Origin: Verrucomicrobiota bacterium
GTDB lineage: Bacteria > Verrucomicrobiota > Verrucomicrobiia > Limisphaerales > Fontisphaeraceae
DNA: 44,365 nucleotides
Reading direction: 5' to 3'
Assembly (NCBI GenBank): GCA_037139415.1
Contig: JBAXGN010000046.1
Span: forward strand, 1-44,365
Numbering within the stretch: the stretch's first letter is position 1; each line of letters opens with the position of its first letter. Positions 30,102 to 37,099 of this stretch are shown piece after piece. The notes under the pieces were generated by a model. That model ran no database searches. It was not told the DNA's origin and worked only from the letters and a program-made list of their open reading frames with translations. A program made the position numbers and the translations under genes.

Positions 30102-30138
30102 AAAGCTTGGAGGCTCGCGCTTCCAAGCTTTTTTTTTG
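30102..30138 (+). terminator. Strong intrinsic terminator after the prepilin gene
   Basis: A perfect 10-base stem (30102-30111, AAAGCTTGGA, with 30122-30131) has a 10-base loop and runs into a series of nine or more T. It starts 16 bases after the pilin stop. Confidence 0.9.
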
Positions 30139-30205
30139 TCTGCAAGAGCATCCGATAGAACGATTGGTCTGATTTGTGAAGCTGAGAGATGTTGAAACAC
30201 TGTTT

Positions 30206-31276
30206 ATGACACCGTGCGCTTGCTCCTCCCGAAGGGATTTCATACGGAATTCATTGCACGGTGCTGCCGCGCTGGCCGCGTGGAAATTGCCCGTTGCCTT
30301 TGGCGCTGAAGCCGAAACGGTCGCCAAAAACTTTACCAGCCGTGTGGCACTTACCTCCGGCAACGACCGTGCGGATCTCGCCTTCAAGGCGTTGGTGCCT
30401 TTCAAAAAGGAAATAGCCGCCGCCATCGGTGATAAACGGGTCATCCTCAAGCCGAACAACGTCGCCATTGACCGTCCCCTCTGCGCCAGTGATGCCGCCA
30501 ATCTGGAAGGCATCTTGGAATTCCTGAAGTCCATTGGCAAAACCAACGTTGTCATCGCCGAGTCCGCCGCGAACGGTCCCTCGCTCGAAGGCTTTGCCAA
30601 TTACGGCTACGATAAGCTCGCTGGCAAATATGGCGCCAAGCTGATGGATCTCGACCAGGAAGGGTTCGAGATTCTGCATTGCTTCGACGAACTGGATTTT
30701 CGGCCGCACCCGCTTCGCGCCTCCAAGGTGTTACTTGATCCCAACAACTTCATCATCTCAGCGGCGAAATTCAAGACGCACGACCGCGTCCTCGCCACCC
30801 TGTCGCTGAAAAACATTGTGGTCGGTGCGCCGATCAAGGATGCCGGTTTCAGGTGGGGGCCCGGCAGCAAACGCGGGGCCAAGAATGACAAGTCCCTCAC
30901 TCATGGCAGCGGTTTCCGGGGCATCAACTATAACCTCTTTGCGCTCGCGCCGCGCCTTCACCCACACCTGGCGGTGATTGACGGCTACGAAGGCATGGAG
31001 GGCAATGGTCCGGTCGGCGGCACACCGGTGGACCATAAAGTGTGCGTGGCAAGTTTGGACTGGCTGGCGGCGGACCGCACGGCGGTGGAATTGATGGGCA
31101 TTGATTTCGCCCAGGTTGGCTACCTGAATTTTTGCGGTCAGGCCGGCATGGGTGAAACCGACTTGGCAAAGATCGAAATCCTCGGCCCCAATCTCAAAGA
31201 CCACATTAAACCCTACAAGCTGGCCAAGAACATTGAGCAACAGTTGATCTGGATGACGCCGGTGAAGAAAAGCTGA
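30206..31276 (+). CDS. Tat-exported DUF362-domain protein
   Basis: A 356-residue protein with a twin-arginine signal (SSRRDFIRNSLHGAAALAAW), so it is exported folded. The body matches the DUF362 group: VILKPNNVAIDRPLCASD near the start, VVIAESAANGPSLEGF, then FIISAAKFKTHDRVLATLSLKN and HPHLAVIDGYEGMEGNGP. DUF362 proteins are sometimes linked to iron-sulfur clusters, but here there is no ferredoxin motif. The biochemical function is unknown. The ATG at 30206 is preferred to a GTG at 30176 because the signal peptide then begins normally. It sits right after the pilin terminator, so it needs its own promoter, which I could not identify. Confidence 0.82.
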   Translation: MTPCACSSRRDFIRNSLHGAAALAAWKLPVAFGAEAETVAKNFTSRVALTSGNDRADLAFKALVPFKKEIAAAIGDKRVILKPNNVAIDRPLCASDAANLEGILEFLKSIGKTNVVIAESAANGPSLEGFANYGYDKLAGKYGAKLMDLDQEGFEILHCFDELDFRPHPLRASKVLLDPNNFIISAAKFKTHDRVLATLSLKNIVVGAPIKDAGFRWGPGSKRGAKNDKSLTHGSGFRGINYNLFALAPRLHPHLAVIDGYEGMEGNGPVGGTPVDHKVCVASLDWLAADRTAVELMGIDFAQVGYLNFCGQAGMGETDLAKIEILGPNLKDHIKPYKLAKNIEQQLIWMTPVKKS

Positions 31277-31308
31277 GGATTCCCGCAGGCTAAAACGCCA
31301 AATTCATA

Positions 31309-33198
31309 ATGGTTTGCTTCATGAACACGGTAACCCGAGTGCTCCTGTATGGCGGCTTGCTGGTGGGATTGTGCGCGTGCCGCCTCGTGCCAATGGCACC
31401 GGCTGATAAGACCGGCTCGGCCACGCCGACCGGCGGCGCACTGAATCTCAAGGAGTACCGCACTGTGGCTACGGCGATTACCGCGGTGCAATCGCCGGCC
31501 AGTGCCACGGTAACGGTCAATCAGTCGGGATATTTGGGGGTGGAAGTTGAATCACTCCGCAACGGCAGTTTGCGCGTTACCATGGTTGAACCAGCCTCCC
31601 CGGCGGCAGTGGGCGGAATTCAGGCCGGCGACCTGTTGCTGGCACTAAACGGTGAAGCACTCAAGACCCGGGAGGGCTTGCATGAACAATTGCAGTCGCT
31701 TGAGACCGGGAAACCAGTTCGCTTGCGCTTGGCGCGTGCCAGTGCGCAACTGGAAGTCCCCGTAACACCGGGGCTTCTCAGCCAGCCGTTGAAGGTGGCG
31801 GGCGAACGCGGTTTGTTGGGACTTTCGGTGGGCGAGCCTACCGATGGCGCTGGGTTGCCGATCACTCGCGTCACCACCGGTTTGCCAGCGGACAAGGCCG
31901 GAATCCGCCACGGCGACGTGTTGTTAAAAATCGGGGATACGCCACTTTTCACACCATCCGATCTCACGGTTCTCCTGACGGAACACAGTCCGGGTGAGAC
32001 GGTCACGGTAACCTATCGTAGCAAGGAGAAGGTTGCCAAACAGGCACTGACGCTGGTGCCGGATCCGAACGCGGAGGATACCTCGTACATTCGTTCAACA
32101 CATAATCTCTGGAAACAACCCGTTTTTCGCGTCGCCGTGGTGCCGGTCGAATATTTGGATGTCAAACACAACCCGCGCATCATCACGAACGAATGGGCGC
32201 AGGCCTTTTTCAGTCGGGGTGTTTATCACGATAAAACCAACGCTACCGGGCAGACCGTATATGGAAGTCTGGCGGATTATTATGCGGAACAATCCGGCGG
32301 GACACTGCGGGTGTCGGGTAGCGTGTTTGATTGGGTGGAGTTGCCAAAGAAACGCGCGGATTACGCGCCGTCTGGAAGCAACGTGAGCCACAGTGTTTTC
32401 TTCACCAACGCGCTGAATTTGCTGATGGCGAGAGTGGGGCGGGAGACACTGACCAATTTTGACGGATTCGTGTTTGTTTTTGCCGGCGACCGCTTTCCGG
32501 GAGCCAGCCGTAATAGTTTATACTGGCCGCATAAGTCCAATCTCAATTGGCAGGGCCGGCGCTGGCCGATTGTCATCTGCCCGGAAGGTGGCGCACGCAT
32601 GAACAACATCAGCGTGTTCTGCCATGAATTCGGGCACGTCCTGGGGTTGCCTGATCTTTATGCCCGGCCGGAGAATCCGGGTTCCGAAGGGCTTGGCCGG
32701 TGGTGCGCCATGTCCCATCAAAGCCCCGGCGGACAACCGCAGCATTTCTCGGCCTGGTGCAAGGAACAGTTGGGCTGGCTCAAACCGGCGGTGCTGGATC
32801 CGACCGTGAAACAAAAACTGCTGCTCGGTCCGGTGGAAGGGTCCACTCGCGAATGTTACAAAATTCTGGTGCGGCGCGACGGCTCTGAATATTTCCTGCT
32901 GGAAAATCGGCGAAAGACCGGTTTTGACCAAAGCCTGCCGGCGGAGGGATTACTGATCTGGCGCGTGGTGAGAAATCATCCGATCCTGGAGGAATCCCAT
33001 GGAGTGGAGGGGCCGTTGGGGCCACGGGTTTACCTGCGTTCAGTTCCTTATCCCAGCGAGGCGAATCACGCCTTCACGCCGTTTACAATTCCCTCCAGCC
33101 GGTCTTTGCTTGGCGGCGGCCTGCCCGTGCACCTGACCGGCATTCGCCGGTTATCCGATGGCCGTATCGCCTTCCAGATCGGATACGAATATGAGTGA
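31309..33198 (+). CDS. Lipoprotein metalloprotease: two PDZ domains plus M6-type peptidase
   Basis: A 629-residue exported protein. The signal peptide ends in a lipobox-like LCAC near residue 24. Two PDZ domains follow at about 75-150 (GYLGVEVESLRNGSLRV; GGIQAGDLLLALNGE) and 165-250 (GLLGLSVGEPTDGAGLP; AGIRHGDVLLKIGD). The C-terminal part is a zinc protease of the immune-inhibitor-A type (M6): HEFGHVLGLPDLY at 439-451 gives the HExxH plus a distal Asp ligand, and WCAMSHQ is the Met-turn. PDZ domains in front of an M6 peptidase are an unusual order. It may cleave cell-surface or secreted proteins. Starts at 31309 or 31321 are both possible. The stop overlaps the next small ORF. Confidence 0.85.
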   Translation: MVCFMNTVTRVLLYGGLLVGLCACRLVPMAPADKTGSATPTGGALNLKEYRTVATAITAVQSPASATVTVNQSGYLGVEVESLRNGSLRVTMVEPASPAAVGGIQAGDLLLALNGEALKTREGLHEQLQSLETGKPVRLRLARASAQLEVPVTPGLLSQPLKVAGERGLLGLSVGEPTDGAGLPITRVTTGLPADKAGIRHGDVLLKIGDTPLFTPSDLTVLLTEHSPGETVTVTYRSKEKVAKQALTLVPDPNAEDTSYIRSTHNLWKQPVFRVAVVPVEYLDVKHNPRIITNEWAQAFFSRGVYHDKTNATGQTVYGSLADYYAEQSGGTLRVSGSVFDWVELPKKRADYAPSGSNVSHSVFFTNALNLLMARVGRETLTNFDGFVFVFAGDRFPGASRNSLYWPHKSNLNWQGRRWPIVICPEGGARMNNISVFCHEFGHVLGLPDLYARPENPGSEGLGRWCAMSHQSPGGQPQHFSAWCKEQLGWLKPAVLDPTVKQKLLLGPVEGSTRECYKILVRRDGSEYFLLENRRKTGFDQSLPAEGLLIWRVVRNHPILEESHGVEGPLGPRVYLRSVPYPSEANHAFTPFTIPSSRSLLGGGLPVHLTGIRRLSDGRIAFQIGYEYE

Positions 33199-33380
33199 TG
33201 GCTTGCATCATGTTTGAGCAGAACTCCGGACTTGGATGCTATTATCTGAGCCTGTTCGGCAAGGACGTCAAGAAGGGCCAGACTCTCATCGGCCATGCGC
33301 GCATGGCCTTCGGCAAAAATATTACCGAAGAACAGGCCATCCAAAAATATCAGGACTATCTCAAGGGCCTCAAACGGTAG
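33198..33380 (+). CDS. Very small protein, translationally coupled to the M6 protease gene
   Basis: A 60-residue open frame whose ATG shares the last base of the protease stop (TGATG), the usual sign of coupling. The product (CYYLSLFGKDVKKGQTL and a C-terminal ITEEQAIQKYQDYLKGLKR helix) has ordinary protein composition with no signal peptide or membrane segment. I do not recognise a family. It ends 8 bases before the convergent PA14 gene. It may be a real accessory peptide or a chance ORF; the coupling and helix-like tail favour a gene. Confidence 0.5.
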   Translation: MACIMFEQNSGLGCYYLSLFGKDVKKGQTLIGHARMAFGKNITEEQAIQKYQDYLKGLKR

Positions 33381-33388
33381 AAATCCGC

Positions 33389-34861
33389 TCAATGGGTCAA
33401 AACACTGGCTGGCACAATGCGCTTGGGCTGACCCGGGGGTTGCCACAAAAACCGGCAACCGGCATCCCCTTCGTTCTCATAGTACTCCAGCTTCAGCGCG
33501 TGTTCGCCGGCTTGTAGTTCCACTTCCCCGGACTTTTCCACCATGGGATGCATGCCGTCGTTATCCACCACCTGGTTACCATTAATGAACAGGCGTGAAC
33601 CATCATCCGATTCCACATAAAAGGTGTAACGGCCCGGCTCGGTCACCTTCAATTTGCCAGTCCAACGAATATAAAAGTGATCGCTCAGCGTGGTGCCGGG
33701 CCAGGAATCCGTGCCCACATTCACGTTGATCTTGCGGTCCACCCGCTCCACGGTGGGCCGTTTGTCCGCACTGATACTGGGAAAACTCTCCACGGCCCCA
33801 TCCAATGCGAACAACTCCGCCTTCAAACCCGCGTTGGGCTGGTCTATCAGCTTGGAGGCTGGGCAGTAAAGCGCGGTTGCCGGGACGATTTGTTTCTCCC
33901 GATCCGGCTGTTGCCAGGAGAATTTGCAGCCTGCCTGGCCATCGTTTTCATAATAGTCAATCCGCACCTCGTGTTCCCCGGATCGTAATTCTATCTCGCC
34001 GGATTTTTCCTCCATGGCGTGCAGGCCCCCATTATCCACCACCTGCCGTCCGTCAATAAACAGACGCGACCCATCATCCGATTCGAGAAAAAACGTGTAT
34101 TTGCCATCGGTCGGCACGCGCAAAAAACCGTCCCAACGAATGGAAAAATGATCCTTCAACTCGGTCCCCGGCCAGGCCTCATCACCGACATTGACATCAA
34201 TTGTGGCGTCCACTCGCTCCAGGGTCGGCTTTTTCCCTTCCGCAATGGTGGGGAAGTCTTCCAGCGCCGATTCAAAGGCATGGATTGTCGCCCGCAAACC
34301 GGCGACCGTGCCCTTGGGGGATGGTTCGGCCGGGGGTGCCTGACAGGATAGCACATTGGCAGGCACGATTTCCTTATCTTTACCCGGCGCCTGCCATAGG
34401 AACTTGCAGCCGGCCTGCCCGTCATTTTCAAAGTACTCGATTTTAAGGTCATGGTCCCCGGCTTTAAGCTGTGTCTCCCCCGATTTTTCCTCCATGGCAT
34501 GGAGTCCGCCGTGATCCACGACCTGCTGGCCGTCAATGAACAGGCGCGACCCGTCATCTGACACCAGGAAAAATGCGTATTTGCCTTCGGCGGCAATACG
34601 GATTTTACCGGTCCAGCGAATGAAGAAATGATCACTCCAACGGGTGCCGGGCCAGGCATCATCGCCGACATCCACATTGATCGTGGCATCCACGCGTTTA
34701 AGCGCTGGTGCCCGCTCCGCCGGAATATTGGGAAACTCCTCAATGGCATTATCCGAGGGATAAAACTCCGCCAGCAATCCAGGTTGGGTGGTTTCTGCGG
34801 CTGCCAGTGCCCAGCCAAGCCCGGCGGAACAACAAAGTAAAAAGGCAGTGATAATCTTCAT
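33389..34861 (-). CDS. Secreted protein with three tandem PA14 domains
   Basis: A 490-residue exported protein with a Sec signal peptide (MKIITAFLLCCSAGLGWALA). Three PA14-type domains of about 145-150 residues lie in tandem, beginning near residues 27, 185 and 340. Each holds WPGT, SDHF or KDHFxIRW, the block SDDGSRLFIDG, a short VVD(N/H)xGxH, E(K)SGE and YxENxGxAGC(K/R)FxWQ, and ends with IVPA. PA14 domains often bind glycans. No catalytic domain is attached, so binding or scaffolding is the likely role. The repeats are close enough to suggest duplication. It is divergent from the SUMF-PEBP-sulfotransferase operon across 231 bases. Confidence 0.87.
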   Translation of the reverse strand: MKIITAFLLCCSAGLGWALAAAETTQPGLLAEFYPSDNAIEEFPNIPAERAPALKRVDATINVDVGDDAWPGTRWSDHFFIRWTGKIRIAAEGKYAFFLVSDDGSRLFIDGQQVVDHGGLHAMEEKSGETQLKAGDHDLKIEYFENDGQAGCKFLWQAPGKDKEIVPANVLSCQAPPAEPSPKGTVAGLRATIHAFESALEDFPTIAEGKKPTLERVDATIDVNVGDEAWPGTELKDHFSIRWDGFLRVPTDGKYTFFLESDDGSRLFIDGRQVVDNGGLHAMEEKSGEIELRSGEHEVRIDYYENDGQAGCKFSWQQPDREKQIVPATALYCPASKLIDQPNAGLKAELFALDGAVESFPSISADKRPTVERVDRKINVNVGTDSWPGTTLSDHFYIRWTGKLKVTEPGRYTFYVESDDGSRLFINGNQVVDNDGMHPMVEKSGEVELQAGEHALKLEYYENEGDAGCRFLWQPPGQPKRIVPASVLTH

Positions 34862-35029
34862 AATCAGGTTTTCACGTTGAATGTTTATGATGCACGGTTT
34901 CGACTTCTTGCTTCATTGAGTGGCACCGTAGTTCCTGCTGATAGAGTCGTCAATCTCTTTTGCCACCAAGCTTTAGTGTGTAGTTTTGGTTTTGAACGTC
35001 GGCTGTTCAGAATTGGAAGGGCTTGCTTG

Positions 35030-35070
35030 GATTAAATTTTTTTAATGAAACCCAGCGGGCTTTTTTAATC
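35030..35070 (+). promoter_or_regulatory. Hairpin in the leader of the SUMF-PEBP-sulfotransferase operon
   Basis: GATTAAA (35030-35036) pairs exactly with TTTAATC (35064-35070). A small inner CCC/GGG stem lies between them. It ends 22 bases before the ATG at 35093. It may be a leader structure or a weak attenuator (a run of six T is inside). No clear -35/-10 pair was found in the 231-base divergent gap. Confidence 0.3.
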
Positions 35071-35092
35071 TGGCGGATGTCTAGTTGGGTAT

Positions 35093-36388
35093 ATGAAATT
35101 GTGTTATGCAATGTTGCGGTTGGTGCTGACGCTCACTTTGGGCCAGTCTGCGGTCATGCCGGTCCAGGCTGCGTTGCCGCCCGGGATGGCGCTGATTCCT
35201 GTCGGCACCTTTGAAATGGGCGATCACCATGGCTTCGTGGACCCCAAGCATGGTAGTGACGAAATCCCCATCCACAAGGTGCAACTGGATTCGTTCCATA
35301 TCGGGATCAACAATGTGACGACGAAGGAATACTGCGAGTTTCTCCATGCTGCGCAGGGGCAGAAACTGATCGAGGTGCGGAATGGCGGCGTGTACCTCGC
35401 GGGCGGCAAGGACCTGCTTTGTGACACGCGCCAGACATCCACGTGCAGCCGGATTGGTTGGGACGGCAAGACCTTCAGCGTGCTCGATAAAAAGGAGCGC
35501 CATCCGATGGTATGTGTCCGCTGGGCGGGGGCGGCGGTTTACTGCAACTGGCTGAGCGCAAAAATGGGAGTGCCAGCGTGCTATGACACGGCCACCTGGG
35601 ACTGCGACTTTAACAAAAGTGGTTACCGGCTGCCCACTGAAGCCGAGTGGGAATACGCCGCGCGCGGTGGCCAGTATAATCCTTACTGGAATTTTGCCAC
35701 GGCCAACGAGGCGGATCCCACCAGAGCCAACTGGCCGGAATCCAAGAACCCCTTCCGCAGCGGTTCGCTGCCGTGGACCACGCCGGTCGGTTTCTTCGAC
35801 GGCAAAGTGCATCAAAAAGCCGAGGCCGGTTGGCCCGGGGCACAGGATACGTTTCAAACCGCCAATGGCGTGAATGCCTTCGGCCTTAACGACATGGCCG
35901 GCAACGTCTGGCAATGGTGCACCGAGTGGTATGAGCGCAATTATTATGCGTATTCGCCAGCCACCAATCCGCCCGGTCCGGCCACGGGCAGTCCCATGCC
36001 GGATGGCAAACCGTACCGGTGCATGCGCGGCGGCAGTTGGTTCAATGGCGAGTATGGGCACAGCCGCGTCTCGAATCGCGATCCCTCGTATTTCCGCGGC
36101 CCTGACCCCATCACCCACCTTAGCGATCCCGATGGTCCCTATTTCCATATCGGCTTCCGGGTATTGCTGCCGATCAACGCCGAGAGCCGTCCGGTGATCA
36201 AGCCAACCCCCGTCCAAAAGGTACAACAGAACGACGGCGGTGGCGGCGGCGGTGATCGTCCGCCGCGCGATCCCAATCGCCCCGGTGGCGGGCAAAAAGG
36301 CAAAGGCAAGGGCGGCAGAGACGGCGGCGGACGAGGCCCCGAGGGCGGGACTGGTGACCGCCCGCCGCGTGATAATAATCAGCAATAG
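35093..36388 (+). CDS. Exported SUMF/FGE-fold protein with Gly-Arg-Pro-rich tail, catalytic Cys absent
   Basis: A 431-residue protein with a Sec signal peptide (MKLCYAMLRLVLTLTLGQ to about residue 27). It has a formylglycine-generating-enzyme fold: PPGMALIPVGTFEMGD near 29, VRWAGAAVYCNWLS, GYRLPTEAEWEYAARGGQ, NDMAGNVWQWCTEWY, RCMRGGSWF and HIGFRVLLP. True FGE has two active-site cysteines right after the GGS(Y/W) block; here the residues are FNGEYGHSRV, so oxidase activity is unlikely. A binding or structural role is more likely. Residues 380-431 are a low-complexity tail of G, R, K, P and D with DRPPRDPNRPGGG and a final DRPPRDNNQQ. The next two genes, 26 and 13 bases apart, carry similar tails. 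Confidence 0.86.
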   Translation: MKLCYAMLRLVLTLTLGQSAVMPVQAALPPGMALIPVGTFEMGDHHGFVDPKHGSDEIPIHKVQLDSFHIGINNVTTKEYCEFLHAAQGQKLIEVRNGGVYLAGGKDLLCDTRQTSTCSRIGWDGKTFSVLDKKERHPMVCVRWAGAAVYCNWLSAKMGVPACYDTATWDCDFNKSGYRLPTEAEWEYAARGGQYNPYWNFATANEADPTRANWPESKNPFRSGSLPWTTPVGFFDGKVHQKAEAGWPGAQDTFQTANGVNAFGLNDMAGNVWQWCTEWYERNYYAYSPATNPPGPATGSPMPDGKPYRCMRGGSWFNGEYGHSRVSNRDPSYFRGPDPITHLSDPDGPYFHIGFRVLLPINAESRPVIKPTPVQKVQQNDGGGGGGDRPPRDPNRPGGGQKGKGKGGRDGGGRGPEGGTGDRPPRDNNQQ

Positions 36389-36414
36389 GAATTCCCGATG
36401 CACCTCCCAAAATT

Positions 36415-37086
36415 ATGAACGCACGAAAACAACTTATTCAATATCTGCCCCTGCTGATTGCGGCACTAACGCCTGGTGTATTCTCCCTATTGGCTCTGGC
36501 CGCCGAACCGAATGAAACTGGAAACACCGGCGCGAAACCGAAGTCTGCGTTGGTGCTGCGCAGTTCCGAGGTAACTAATGGCGGAACCTTGCCCAAGGAT
36601 TACACTGGGGATGGCACCAGTTCCACCCTGCCGCTGGAATGGAACGGCGCACCGGGCAACACCAAAAGTTACGCCGTCATCATGCACCATATTGATCCCA
36701 AAGGCGAGGCCAAGTGGTACTGGACTCTCTATAACATTCCGGCCAGCGTTCAGTCCCTGCCCAAAAATGTGAAAGGGGTGGGCACGCTGGGCAACAACAG
36801 TGTCAACAATCGCACCGAATATGCGCCCCCGCATTCCAAGGGGCCCGGTCCCAAGACCTATATCTATACCGTCTATGCGCTCTCCGCACCGCCGGAAATC
36901 ACCGTTCCGCCCGCCAAAGTCAATCGCGAGGTGTTGCTCACCGCGATGAAAGATAAAATCCTCGCCACCGCAGAACTGAGCGTCGTTTATTCACGGCCCG
37001 CCGGTGCGACGGATGGCCCGGCTGACCACCCCCCGCGTGATCCCAATCGCCAAGGGGGCGAACGCAGACCGCCAACCCAACCATGA
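36415..37086 (+). CDS. Exported PEBP / YbhB-YbcL-like protein with PPRDPNR tail
   Basis: A 223-residue protein with a signal peptide (IQYLPLLIAALTPGVFSLLALA). It has a phosphatidylethanolamine-binding-protein fold of the bacterial YbhB type: LVLRSSEVTNGGTLPKDYTG, LPLEWNGAPGNTKSYAVIMH, IDPKGEAKWYWTLYNIP, YAPPHSKGPGPKTYIYTVYA. Bacterial YbhB-type proteins have no firmly known ligand. The final 24 residues are a non-domain tail, HPPRDPNRQGGERRPPTQP, almost the same motif as in the upstream SUMF protein; 18 of 19 bases coding the motif are identical (36263-36281 and 37033-37051). This points to a shared function or origin for the tails. Confidence 0.87.
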   Translation: MNARKQLIQYLPLLIAALTPGVFSLLALAAEPNETGNTGAKPKSALVLRSSEVTNGGTLPKDYTGDGTSSTLPLEWNGAPGNTKSYAVIMHHIDPKGEAKWYWTLYNIPASVQSLPKNVKGVGTLGNNSVNNRTEYAPPHSKGPGPKTYIYTVYALSAPPEITVPPAKVNREVLLTAMKDKILATAELSVVYSRPAGATDGPADHPPRDPNRQGGERRPPTQP

Positions 37087-37099
37087 ACCAACAAAAATT

